From G965237725 sp965237725 (GTDB taxonomy: Bacteria; Pseudomonadota; Gammaproteobacteria; Arenicellales; Poriferihabitantaceae), in assembly GCA_965237725.1 (NCBI GenBank), contig OZ250151.1, forward strand, positions 4,216,001-4,280,000: a DNA stretch of 64,000 nucleotides, given 5' to 3'. Positions within the stretch are counted from its first letter, which is position 1. Each line of letters begins with the position of its first letter. Shown here in pieces: positions 37,187 through 45,717 of this stretch. The position numbers and the translations under genes were made by a program. The notes beneath the pieces were generated by a model that saw only the letters and a program-made list of their open reading frames with translations, was not told where the DNA came from and did no database searches.

Positions 37187-37984
37187 ATGGTTTGTGAAAA
37201 AATCGCATTTATTCACTATGCAAAATCAGCGGGCCGTTTTATTAACAAATATCTGGTTGAGAGAGTATTAGACCGGTTAGTACCTTTTGCTATCGAACAA
37301 CAAGGTTACAAAATTTTTAATTCCTGGGAAAAATCCTTTTCACTTGAGAGAGACTGGACCGAAGAAGAGCTGTTTGATTTTGCCATAGACAGATCACCAT
37401 ACCAATTACCAGACGAAGAACAACTCGATATACATTCACAACTTTGGGAACATGGATATCTTGATCGTCAGTTTGTACACAATCACCACACTGGCTGGAC
37501 ACGCCAATCCGTTCAAGAGTTCAACAGGAATGGTTGGCTGACATTCTCTTTTCTAAGAGACCCCATAGAGCTCCTTTGTTCTTTATACTGGTGGGCTCAG
37601 GAAGAAGTTCGAGCAGGTACTGACCCTGACCTGGTGTTACAACCGACTCATTTGCTCAGCCTCTCGCTTAATGATTTTCTATTGGGGATAACCAAATGCG
37701 AAGAAAGCACCGAGCAATTTTATAAATTACCGGATTACATGAGTGATGTTAAATTCGTAGCAGAATTTTCATACGAAAATTTCGCCTACTTCCTTAGTAA
37801 ATTTTTTGATCATGAAATTGATTCGGAATTTATCGACACTTCGAAGCAATATAAGAGTGCAAACAAAGGCGTTGAGCACTATCTATCTAGCGGGCAGATC
37901 GACAAACGAACAATTGAGGAATTGTCTAATGTCGAAGATATAATTGAGTTCCGTAAATTTTTGCTAGAAAAGCGGATATTTTAG
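37187..37984 (+). CDS. Sulfotransferase-like protein
   Basis: The 265-residue protein has IAFIHYAKSAGRFINKYL at the N-terminus, similar to the 5'-phosphosulfate loop of PAPS-dependent sulfotransferases (usually HIPKTAGT), and WLTFSFLRDPIELLCSLYWW near residue 120, similar to the 3'-phosphate motif. The start codon is preceded by a GGAG ribosome binding site. The lysine and glycine of the first loop (KSAG) are kept. If active, it would sulfate a saccharide made by the preceding glycosyltransferases. The similarity is short, so other functions remain possible. Confidence 0.62.
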   Translation: MVCEKIAFIHYAKSAGRFINKYLVERVLDRLVPFAIEQQGYKIFNSWEKSFSLERDWTEEELFDFAIDRSPYQLPDEEQLDIHSQLWEHGYLDRQFVHNHHTGWTRQSVQEFNRNGWLTFSFLRDPIELLCSLYWWAQEEVRAGTDPDLVLQPTHLLSLSLNDFLLGITKCEESTEQFYKLPDYMSDVKFVAEFSYENFAYFLSKFFDHEIDSEFIDTSKQYKSANKGVEHYLSSGQIDKRTIEELSNVEDIIEFRKFLLEKRIF

Positions 37985-38110
37985 TTTGCGAGTATCCTCT
38001 ATATGTTCTTATAGATTGTAGTAGATGCACCACAAACGCACTAATTACTGAAATTGGGCGGTAACAGAGGAAAGCTTGGTTTACATCTAGTTGTTACTTT
38101 GAGGATAAAA

Positions 38111-38575
38111 TGGCTCCCCAGGACAGATTCGATTGATTTGCAGGGAACAAATCAACGCGAACGTAGTGAGCCCGGAGGGTTCGTATCAGGGATGATACGA
38201 ACAAGTGCCGACTTGGCGGCATCAATATGTTGACGGAAAAGCTTACTGAAATAGGTATAAATAATTGGCTCCCCAGGACAGACTCGATTGATTTGCAGGG
38301 AACAAATCAACGCGAACGTAGTGAGCCCGGAGGGTTCGTATCAGGGATGATACGAACAAGTGCCGACTTGGCGGCATCAATATGTTGACGGAAAAGCTTA
38401 CTGAAATAGGTATAAATAATTGGCTCCCCAGGACAGACTCGATTGATTTGTAGGGAACAAATCAACGCGAACGCAGTGAGCCCGGAGGGTTCGTATCAGG
38501 GATGATACGAACAAGTGCCGACTTGGCGGCATCAATATGTTGACGGGAAAGCTTACTGAAATAGGTATAAATAAT
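38111..38575 (-). repeat. Three tandem 155-bp repeats behind tRNA-Asn, each carrying the tRNA 3' end (rtT-like)
   Basis: Units lie at 38111-38265, 38266-38420 and 38421-38575, each exactly 155 bases and differing from each other at only a few positions. Every unit starts (plus strand) with the same 22 bases that form the 3' end of the adjacent tRNA-Asn gene: T-stem, acceptor strand and CCA. With the partial copy inside the tRNA this makes about 3.14 units. Each unit also contains three hairpins. In the middle unit they are 38288-38310 (8 pairs), 38334-38357 (10 perfect pairs with a 4-base loop) and 38361-38376 (5 pairs). Because 155 is not divisible by 3, no reading frame is kept between units. 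The design matches the rtT repeats of E. coli tyrT. They fill most of the 591-base gap after the sulfotransferase gene; 37985-38110 shows nothing clear. Confidence 0.92.
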
Positions 38576-38651
38576 TGGCTCCCCAGGACAGACTCGAACT
38601 GCCGACAAGGTGATTAACAGTCACCTGCTCTACCAACTGAGCTACTGGGGA
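38576..38651 (-). tRNA. tRNA-Asn (GTT)
   Basis: A 76-nt cloverleaf on the minus strand with 7-pair acceptor TCCCCAG/CTGGGGA, discriminator G, encoded CCA, anticodon loop CTGTTAA and D loop AGTTGGTAGA. The 3' terminal 22 bases recur three times downstream in the tandem repeats. It has its own promoter and no terminator directly after the CCA, so the primary transcript should run into the repeats. Confidence 0.98.
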
Positions 38652-38664
38652 ACGGAGGAGGCGA

Positions 38665-38693
38665 ATACTAATTCGACAATCTAATTTGGTCAA
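38665..38693 (-). promoter_or_regulatory. Sigma70 promoter of tRNA-Asn
   Basis: On the minus strand TTGACC (38688-38693) and TAGTAT (38665-38670) are spaced by 17 bases. The following TCGCCTCC is a GC-rich discriminator, and the start would fall a few bases before the tRNA 5' end at 38651. Confidence 0.7.
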
Positions 38694-38728
38694 GTAATTC
38701 TGGATAAATTAACCATTGATTTACCACA

Positions 38729-39259
38729 TTATTTACGTTTTTCGCATTCCGCCTTCTTTTGGGTAATTCGAATACGCCCGGAATGAATCAGGGCAATGCG
38801 AGATATTGGTTTACGACTAGTTTCGTTGCAAATTGAGAAAGAGCGATTTAGCCCAATTTTACCGGATCGATCAAATCTTACCGTGTGTTCGTTTCCGTTT
38901 TTCCAGATAGTCATATTCTTAATCCCAGCCTGAACCTGCAAAATTGGATCATTCGATGTCCTGGTTCGTTTTCCCGATAAGTCGACATAGGTGATCCAGC
39001 CGTATCCCCAGTTCCTGTCATCACTACAAAATTGACCATCTTTGCTGGGGCATAGTCGAACGATCTGGTGACGCTTCAAAGCTTCGCTTCGCGCTATGAT
39101 CAAACTTATCCTTAACAGGCTTGTGCTCTTACTTCCATGCACTGAATCTATTAGATTAATACTGCCAGGAATGATAAATGATACCGTGATCCCGATTATG
39201 GTCAGAGACAGCAATAATTCAACTAGAGAAAACCCTTTAACTTTGAAAAACAATTCCAA
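38729..39259 (-). CDS. GspH/FimT-type pseudopilin
   Basis: The 176-residue protein has a short leader and the prepilin peptidase site KG-FSLVELLLSLTIIGI with Glu at +5, so it is cleaved by PilD and methylated. After the hydrophobic helix comes SLLRISLIIARSEALKRHQIVRLCPS, typical of GspH/FimT minor pseudopilins, a cysteine pair and a basic C-terminus. It would be a minor component of a type IV pilus or type II secretion pseudopilus. No other pilus gene is nearby. Confidence 0.85.
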   Translation of the reverse strand: MELFFKVKGFSLVELLLSLTIIGITVSFIIPGSINLIDSVHGSKSTSLLRISLIIARSEALKRHQIVRLCPSKDGQFCSDDRNWGYGWITYVDLSGKRTRTSNDPILQVQAGIKNMTIWKNGNEHTVRFDRSGKIGLNRSFSICNETSRKPISRIALIHSGRIRITQKKAECEKRK

Positions 39260-39370
39260 TTCCTTTTCACATTTACACCGATTTACTGTACCTATTTTCA
39301 GTTACAAATCTGTGTTAAAAGTCACAATTTTCAAATATTTTTATATTGCTGGATTAGCTAAAATATAAGC

Positions 39371-41398
39371 ATGACTATTTCCTCGAACTACAATCTGGTT
39401 AGTGAGTTCAAGCCAAATGGCGATCAACCTCAGGCCATTTCCGCCCTGACTGATGGCATAGAAAATGGCGAGGCATTTCAAACACTTTTGGGCGTGACCG
39501 GTTCCGGCAAAACATTTACCATGGCCAATATCATAACCAACACCAATCGGCCGGCATTAATATTGGCGCATAATAAAACCCTGGCAGCCCAACTATATTC
39601 GGAGATGAGGGACTTTTTTCCTGAAAATGCGGTTGAGTACTTTGTTTCTTATTACGATTATTATCAGCCCGAGGCCTATGTCCCCAGCTCTGATACCTAT
39701 ATCGAAAAAGATGCCTCGGTAAACGATCACATCGACCAAATGCGTCTGTCGGCCACCAAAGCCCTGCTGGAAAGAAGTGACGTCATTATCGTCGGTACGG
39801 TATCCGCAATTTATGGTTTGGGCGATCCCGCTGCCTATCACGGCATGATTTTGCATGTAAAGAAAGGCGATCAGATTGACCAGCGTGCCATATTGAAACG
39901 CCTGGCAGAGTTGCAATACATGCGAAATGATCTGGAATTAAGACGGAGTACATTTCGGGTCAGAGGGGATGTTATTGACATTTACCCGGCAGAGTCTGAA
40001 AGACTGGCCATTCGGATCGAATTGTTTGGAGATGAGGTAGAAAATTTATCCAGGTTCGATCCATTAACCGGAGGCGTAGAAGAACATTTGAATCGGGTTA
40101 CAGTCTATCCAAAAAGCCATTATGTCACCGCGCGTGAAACCATATTGGGCGTACTCGATGAAATCAAACAGGATTTGCGTGAACGTTTGGCGCAGCTTAG
40201 AGATGCGGGAAAACTGGTCGAAGCGCAACGCCTTGAGCAACGCACCCTATATGATCTGGAGATGATGCACGAGCTGGGTTATTGCAATGGCATAGAGAAT
40301 TACTCGCGCTATTTGTCTGGTCGAAATGCCGGGATGCCTCCGCCGACCCTGATGGATTACTTGCCGGACAATGCCATTGTATTTATTGATGAAAGCCATG
40401 CCACCATCCCCCAGCTTGGCGCAATGTATAAAGGTGATCGCTCGAGAAAAGAAAACCTGGTGGAATATGGATTCAGATTACCTTCTGCAATGGATAATCG
40501 TCCATTGCGTTTCGATGAATTTGAAGATTTGCTACCCCAGGTTGTGTTTGTTTCCGCGACACCAGGAAATTACGAAGAACAGCGGGTTCCTCAGATCGTA
40601 GAGCAGGTTGTACGCCCAACTGGATTGCTCGATCCCCAATTAGAAATTCGGCCGGTGGATTCCCAGGTGGATGATCTATTGTCGGAAATTAACAAACGGG
40701 TGGCGCTGAGTGAAAGAGTATTGGTTACCACACTGACCAAGCGTATGGCTGAGGATTTGACCGAGTATTACCACGAGCACGACGTTCGAGTTCGATACTT
40801 ACACTCTGACATCGATACTGTGGAGCGGGTAGAAATTATCCGGGACCTGAGGAAAGGGGTGTTCGATGTGCTGATTGGTATAAATTTGCTCAGGGAAGGG
40901 TTGGATTTACCCGAGGTTTCTCTGGTCGCTATTCTCGACGCGGACAAGGAAGGGTTCCTGCGATCTGCCCGCTCTCTTATTCAGACCATCGGTCGTGCGT
41001 CGCGCAATATCAATGGCCGTGTGATTTTATATGCAGATCGGGAAACCAATTCAATTATCCAGGCTATAGAAGAAACTAACAGGCGGCGAGAGAAACAACA
41101 TACTTATAATCTGAAACACAACATCGAGCCAAAATCCATTATAAAACCAGTCAAAGATATTATAGATGGTGTAACCGCTAATGATTCATCGTGGCAGGAT
41201 TTACCTGAAATGAATTTAGACAAGGTCGCTGAAAATCCCGAAGAGTATTATAAAATGTCTCCAAAGGATCTTGGAAAACTTTTAAGCAAGCTGGAGAAGG
41301 AAATGTATGGCTATGCCAAAAATCTCGAATTCGAGGCTGCGGCCTCAGTACGTGACCGGATAAACCGGATTCGAAAAGGGCAGTTGTTTGAAAATTAA
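39371..41398 (+). CDS. uvrB: Excinuclease ABC subunit B
   Basis: UvrB verifies DNA damage and hands it to UvrC in nucleotide excision repair. In 675 residues: Walker A GVTGSGKTF (about 41-49), the beta-hairpin region YYDYYQPEAYVPSSDTYIEKD, Walker B FIDESH, helicase motifs SATPG, GINLLREGLDLPEVSLV and QTIGRASRN, and the C-terminal UVR domain LEKEMYGYAKNLEFEAAASVRD. Length and motifs are standard. Confidence 0.98.
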   Translation: MTISSNYNLVSEFKPNGDQPQAISALTDGIENGEAFQTLLGVTGSGKTFTMANIITNTNRPALILAHNKTLAAQLYSEMRDFFPENAVEYFVSYYDYYQPEAYVPSSDTYIEKDASVNDHIDQMRLSATKALLERSDVIIVGTVSAIYGLGDPAAYHGMILHVKKGDQIDQRAILKRLAELQYMRNDLELRRSTFRVRGDVIDIYPAESERLAIRIELFGDEVENLSRFDPLTGGVEEHLNRVTVYPKSHYVTARETILGVLDEIKQDLRERLAQLRDAGKLVEAQRLEQRTLYDLEMMHELGYCNGIENYSRYLSGRNAGMPPPTLMDYLPDNAIVFIDESHATIPQLGAMYKGDRSRKENLVEYGFRLPSAMDNRPLRFDEFEDLLPQVVFVSATPGNYEEQRVPQIVEQVVRPTGLLDPQLEIRPVDSQVDDLLSEINKRVALSERVLVTTLTKRMAEDLTEYYHEHDVRVRYLHSDIDTVERVEIIRDLRKGVFDVLIGINLLREGLDLPEVSLVAILDADKEGFLRSARSLIQTIGRASRNINGRVILYADRETNSIIQAIEETNRRREKQHTYNLKHNIEPKSIIKPVKDIIDGVTANDSSWQDLPEMNLDKVAENPEEYYKMSPKDLGKLLSKLEKEMYGYAKNLEFEAAASVRDRINRIRKGQLFEN

Positions 41399-41431
41399 GT
41401 TGGGGTTTCCAAACATTGTGTACTATTTAAA

Positions 41432-42013
41432 TTACACAAGTTCGACGCCTTCTGCCATAAGCATATTAATTAATTTTATTAACGGTAGTCCGATCAAAGT
41501 ATTTGGGTCGTTACCACTCAATCTTTTTAGCAGGGCAATACCCATGCCTTCTGCTTTGAGACTACCGCAACAATCATAAGGTTTTTCCAAATTGAGATAG
41601 CGCTCAATCTGAGTATTGGAAATCATACGAAATTCAACTTCGAAAATATCTGCATCGGATTGAATTTTTCCGGTTCTGGCGTTTATCAATGTGACACCGG
41701 CGTGGAGGGTTAAAACCGAACCAGAAAACTGTCGTAATTGGGACTCAGCATCAGCGTGCGAAGCGGGTTTGCCTACTATTTTTCCTTGAAATTCAGCAAC
41801 TTGATCTGATCCAATGATTAAAGCATTTGGGTATTTTTCCACTAATGCTTCTGCCTTGCCTGTAGAAAGCCTTTTTACCAGCTCCATTGGCGACTCTCCA
41901 GGCAATACGGATTCATCAATATTCGGAGATGCGCAGACAAATTCGAGAGATGTACGAGCCAACAGCTGTTTTCTATAGGGTGAAGAAGATGCGAGAACTA
42001 TTTTCGATCCCAT
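41432..42013 (-). CDS. maf: Maf-family nucleotide pyrophosphatase
   Basis: Maf proteins hydrolyse non-canonical or methylated nucleoside triphosphates. The 193 residues carry IVLASSSPYRKQLLAR at the N-terminus, SPMELVKRLSTGKAEAL, IIGSDQVAEFQGKIVGKP and the later YDCCGSLKAEGMGIALLKRLSGNDPNTLIGLPL, all standard. The SPYRKQLL and GS(D/E)QV forms fit the YceF branch (m7GTP pyrophosphatase) better than YhdE. It is convergent with uvrB. Confidence 0.93.
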   Translation of the reverse strand: MGSKIVLASSSPYRKQLLARTSLEFVCASPNIDESVLPGESPMELVKRLSTGKAEALVEKYPNALIIGSDQVAEFQGKIVGKPASHADAESQLRQFSGSVLTLHAGVTLINARTGKIQSDADIFEVEFRMISNTQIERYLNLEKPYDCCGSLKAEGMGIALLKRLSGNDPNTLIGLPLIKLINMLMAEGVELV

Positions 42014-42127
42014 AATAACTATTTGGTTGCAAAATTTTAACCCATTTATATTACTGTTTAATGTAATGCTTTTACATCGGAAAAATAAACAGCGCTAAAT
42101 ATTAATTATCAATACCGTGCTTAGATA

Positions 42128-42813
42128 ATGGATAACATTCGAATAATTTTAGTTTGCATTTTAACTTATTCAATAAATGCTAATAGCGGTAACCTGGAAA
42201 TGCGCAATGGCTAGCTAAACTACGACGACAAGGTGATCTGGGGCTTGGGTCAAATCAGTGAAATTTGGAGACCTGGGCGAAGAACCAATATCACCAGAAA
42301 TGCGCTTGACCAAATCGGGCCAAATCAAACGGAAGATTTGGAGGCGTTAACTGACAGCATGTTGACATTTGGTTATCCTGCTCTCGAGCATAGCTTTGGC
42401 ATGTGGTACGACAGACGCAGAGATGGGCATACATTAGAAAGTCTGCCCCGGACACATACGAGCTACCTTCGGGGATTGCTGATTACCAGGAAACGTATAG
42501 ATTCGTAAAATCATACTTGGCCCACCGATTAGCTTCTATGAATCCAGACCCTGATTTGGTTAGTGGGCTCAATGGTGTTTATGCATTATCTAATGATATT
42601 GAATTTTTGATTTACAATCTCAATTCGAAGGAATTCGTAGTAAACATGAACAAATATAGTGGTAAGTATAAAATTACCTGGTTTAATCCAAACCGAAAAT
42701 CTTCCCAAACACCCGTTACCCAGGTAACAGGTGGGGCTAAAGTTAACGTTTATCCACCACATTCTGGCAGTTGGCTGGCGCTGTTCGAGAAAATCCAAAT
42801 AGAGCGAATTTAA
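42128..42813 (+). pseudogene. Remnant of an exported glycosidase-like protein with a C-terminal collagen-binding-like domain
   Basis: From the ATG at 42128 the frame encodes a signal-like NIRIILVCILTYSINANS and then meets an in-frame TAG at 42212-42214. The same frame continues sensibly with LNYDDKVIWGLGQISEIWRPG and FGYPALEHSFGMWYDRRRDGH up to about 42430, then shifts by one frame to YELPSGIADYQETYRFV and a beta domain ending FLIYNLNSKEFVVNMNKYSGKYKITWFNPN. The joined parts look like the two ends of a much longer protein with the middle deleted. The tail resembles the putative collagen-binding domain found after glycoside hydrolase-like barrels. Stop, deletion and frameshift together make it a pseudogene. 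The 42014-42127 and 42814-43030 stretches are AT-rich and without clear features. Confidence 0.72.
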
Positions 42814-43030
42814 ATTTTGCTGTTCAAGTTAGTTACATTTTTAATGAATTGACCATAGGTGGAATGTTTCTATTCATTCGGGTTTGAATTCGTGTTGATT
42901 TGTAGTTTTAAAAATATATTTAAATTGGAATAAATTATTATAGATTGACACTATCTCTATACACACAAAACTCCCGATCAGATATACTCCGCTCCCTAAA
43001 TTTACCGTCAACACATTGTGATCAAATAGA

Positions 43031-44008
43031 TTGAATTCTGGGAAAATAGTAAACGTTTCATTGGCCTTAATGGTCATTTTGTTAATTGTTTTCGCATTAG
43101 GGGAAGCTCTGGTTCGAATCTATCTACAATTCAACACAGTGTATGACATCGAAATGACGCGCTATGCGCTGGGAATAAAAGAAGATTCCGAAAATCCAAA
43201 AATTAGCCATGTACATATTCCTGGAAGCGAGATGAAGCTAATGGATGTGAACGTATCCATTAACTCAGATGGTTTGAGAGACAAAGAATACTCTGTAGAG
43301 AAAACCGACGCATACAGAATTATTGCCCTGGGAGACTCATTAACATTCGGTTGGGGTGTAGAGCATGATAAAACCTTCCAGAACATTCTTGAGGAAAAAG
43401 TTAGCCAGTCGAGGCCCGTTGAAGTAATAAATTTCGGAACGGGAAACTACAATACCGAACAGGAAGTAAACTTGTTCTTTGAGAAGGGCCTTAAATACAA
43501 CCCAGACAAAGTAGTATTATTTTACTTCATTAATGATGCAGAGCTTACTCCTGAAAAATCTGCACTCTGGTTCCTCGGTTACTCCCATTTTATTTCATTA
43601 TATTGGTCAAAAATAAACTCCTTACTGAACAACGTATTCGCCTCAAAAAGTTTTAAGGAATTCTATTCTGCGCTATATGCCGATGATCATCAGGGATGGC
43701 TAAATGCAAAAAATGCTTTGCTCGATCTGAAACATTATTGTGATGAAAATAGTATTGAACTACAGGTTGTTGTCCTGCCGGAATTGCACGATACCGATAA
43801 CATTATATTTAATGAAATAAATGATAAAATTTCTGGATTTTTGGAACAAAGTGAAATCGATCATTTGAATCTGGCGAATTTATTTCAAGGGCATCCAAAC
43901 CAGTTTGATCTTTGGGTCAGTTATGACGACGCCCATCCAAACGACGTCGCTCACGGCCGTATTGCACAATCGGTGGTTCAATTTGTTTCGAAACAGGTAA
44001 CTAATTAA
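43031..44008 (+). CDS. SGNH/GDSL-type hydrolase, membrane-anchored
   Basis: The 325-residue protein has one N-terminal membrane helix (ALMVILLIVFALGEALV) and a periplasmic SGNH fold: block I IIALGDSLTFGWGV with the nucleophilic serine, the glycine and asparagine region INFGTGNYNT, FYFINDAEL, and block V YDDAHPNDVAHG with the Asp-x-x-His pair. Such enzymes remove or transfer acyl groups on polysaccharides or lipids. The TTG at 43031 is the first possible start; an ATG at 43070 within the helix is the alternative, and neither has a strong ribosome binding site. The stop overlaps the next ATG. Confidence 0.82.
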   Translation: MNSGKIVNVSLALMVILLIVFALGEALVRIYLQFNTVYDIEMTRYALGIKEDSENPKISHVHIPGSEMKLMDVNVSINSDGLRDKEYSVEKTDAYRIIALGDSLTFGWGVEHDKTFQNILEEKVSQSRPVEVINFGTGNYNTEQEVNLFFEKGLKYNPDKVVLFYFINDAELTPEKSALWFLGYSHFISLYWSKINSLLNNVFASKSFKEFYSALYADDHQGWLNAKNALLDLKHYCDENSIELQVVVLPELHDTDNIIFNEINDKISGFLEQSEIDHLNLANLFQGHPNQFDLWVSYDDAHPNDVAHGRIAQSVVQFVSKQVTN

Positions 44009-44142
44009 TGCGACGCAATTTTTTCTCTAAATATAAGTATTACATAATTTCTTCAATCGCATTGTTTCTTGTTTTAACAATATTATTAATCGTCTTTTCT
44101 TCTGGGCCACAGAAAGGACCATTTAATTACCAGGTGTTTTAA
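44008..44142 (+). CDS. Small membrane protein, DUF5989-like (44 residues)
   Basis: The ATG at 44008 overlaps the preceding TAA in TAATG, so it is probably translated by coupling. The 44 residues have a basic start (MRRNFFSKYKYY), one hydrophobic helix (IISSIALFLVLTILLIVF) and the tail SSGPQKGPFNYQVF. That tail resembles the PFIYTLF-type ending of the short DUF5989 family, often found beside SGNH hydrolases in exopolysaccharide clusters. The function is unknown. The length is short, so the family match is tentative, but coupling and the helix argue that it is a real gene. Confidence 0.6.
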   Translation: MRRNFFSKYKYYIISSIALFLVLTILLIVFSSGPQKGPFNYQVF

Positions 44143-44192
44143 TCGTAATTCCTGTGACACAATACGGAATTAAATTGTGATTTTTGATTTTA

Positions 44193-44269
44193 TGGCGGGC
44201 CCGGAGGGACTCGAACCCCCGACCACCTGGTTCGAAGCCAGGTACTCTATCCAGCTGAGCTACAGGCCC
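44193..44269 (-). tRNA. tRNA-Arg (TCG)
   Basis: A 77-nt minus-strand cloverleaf: acceptor GGGCCTG/CGGGCCC with one G-T pair, D arm AGCTGGATAGA, anticodon stem CCTGG/CCAGG with loop CTTCGAA (anticodon TCG, reads CGA), T arm GGGGGTTCGAGTCCCTC, discriminator G and encoded CCA. It lies only 17 bases after gatB on the same strand, with no clear promoter between, so it may be processed from the gatCAB transcript. Confidence 0.96.
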
Positions 44270-44286
44270 GCAATGCACCTTTTACC

Positions 44287-45717
44287 TTACTTTAATTTTT
44301 CGCGCAATAACTCGTTTACCTGTTTCGGATTTGCCTTGCCTTTGGACTCCTTCATAACCTGACCGACAAAGAATCCGAATACTTTTTCATTGCCATCTCT
44401 AAATTGCCCCACCTGGTCTGGATGGTTTTGTAAAATTTCGTCCACTATTGATTCAATTTCACCAATGTCGGTAATTTGTTTTAGACCTTTTTCCTTGATA
44501 ATCTGATCTACGCTACTATCACTCTCCCACAACAAACCAAACACTTCCTTTGCAATTTTACCGGAAATGGTTTCATCCTTTATGCGATCGAGTAACTCAG
44601 CGAAACGTTTCGAGTCTACAGGAGAGGATTTTATTTCCAACTCGGAATTGTTTAGCGCTGCATTCAGCTCACCCAAAATCCAGTTAGCAACGGTTTTGGG
44701 ATCAGCGGCCGTAGCGGAACAGACGGATTCAAAGTAGTCCGCTGTATCCCGATCATGGGTTAACTGGGCTGCATCAATGGTTGAAAGCCTGAAGTCTGTC
44801 TCAATTCGTAGTTTTCGTGCTTCGGGCAACTCAGGCAACTCTTTGCGAACCTGATCAATGAAACTGCCCTCAAGCACCATTTCCGGTAAATCCGGGTCAG
44901 GAAAATATCGGTAATCATGAGCATCTTCCTTGGATCGCATGGAACGGGTTTCGTTTTTGTCAGAATCGTATAGTCGGGTTTCCTGATCCACTTCGCCACC
45001 ATCTTCAATGATTTCTATTTGTCTATCTACTTCGATTTCGATGGCTTTTTCTACAAATCGGAATGAATTGATATTTTTAAGCTCGGCTCGGGTGCCCAAT
45101 TCCACCTGGCCTTTGGGCCTTACAGAGACATTGGCGTCGCATCGAAAAGAGCCTTCCTGCATATTGCCATCGGATATTTCTAGATAGCGGACCAGGGAAT
45201 GCAGTTTTCGCAGATAAGCCACAGCTTCCTCTGAAGATCGCATATCCGGTTCAGATACAATTTCTAGCAGTGGCGTACCGGCACGATTTAAATCAATTCC
45301 AGTCATGCCCTGAAAATCTTCATGAAGCGATTTTCCCGCATCCTCTTCTAAATGCGCTCGAGTAATGCCAATGGACTTTATCCCTTTGCTGGTTTCAATT
45401 TCAAGTTTTCCTTTACCGACAATGGGTACTTCGAATTGACTGATCTGATAGCCCTTGGGTAAATCGGGGTAGAAGTAATTCTTGCGTGCAAAAATAGAAC
45501 GCTGGTTAATTTCAGCACCAATGCCAAGACCAAACTTGACTGCGAGTCGCGCCGCCTCTTTATTCATTACCGGTAATACCCCTGGCAATGCAACACTGAC
45601 GTCGCAGGCCTGGGTATTGGGCTCAGCACCATAGGCGATTGAGGCGCCGCCAAACAGTTTGCTCCTGGTTAGAAGTTGTACGTGGACTTCTAGTCCGATC
45701 ACGGTTTCCCACTGCAT
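44287..45717 (-). CDS. gatB: Asp/Glu-tRNA amidotransferase subunit B
   Basis: GatB phosphorylates the misacylated Asp- or Glu-tRNA and receives ammonia from GatA. The 476 residues show WETVIGLEVHVQLLTRSKLF, the conserved KNYFYPDLPKGYQISQ, HLEEDAGKSLH, DLNRAGTPLLEIVSEPD and MQEGSFRCDANVS, plus the C-terminal tRNA-binding YqeY-like tail ending in ANPKQVNELLREKL. It starts exactly at the gatA end (shared base 45717). Confidence 0.98.
   Translation of the reverse strand: MQWETVIGLEVHVQLLTRSKLFGGASIAYGAEPNTQACDVSVALPGVLPVMNKEAARLAVKFGLGIGAEINQRSIFARKNYFYPDLPKGYQISQFEVPIVGKGKLEIETSKGIKSIGITRAHLEEDAGKSLHEDFQGMTGIDLNRAGTPLLEIVSEPDMRSSEEAVAYLRKLHSLVRYLEISDGNMQEGSFRCDANVSVRPKGQVELGTRAELKNINSFRFVEKAIEIEVDRQIEIIEDGGEVDQETRLYDSDKNETRSMRSKEDAHDYRYFPDPDLPEMVLEGSFIDQVRKELPELPEARKLRIETDFRLSTIDAAQLTHDRDTADYFESVCSATAADPKTVANWILGELNAALNNSELEIKSSPVDSKRFAELLDRIKDETISGKIAKEVFGLLWESDSSVDQIIKEKGLKQITDIGEIESIVDEILQNHPDQVGQFRDGNEKVFGFFVGQVMKESKGKANPKQVNELLREKLK

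Noticed and set aside
38111..38575. CRISPR array
   Set aside because: The repeats are 155 bases, contiguous and without variable spacers, and they contain tRNA sequence.
37985..38651. Integrated genetic element at tRNA-Asn (direct repeats of the tRNA end as attachment sites)
   Set aside because: The repeated tRNA ends are only 155 bases apart, and no integrase or phage gene lies between or beside them. An ancient origin by such an event cannot be excluded.
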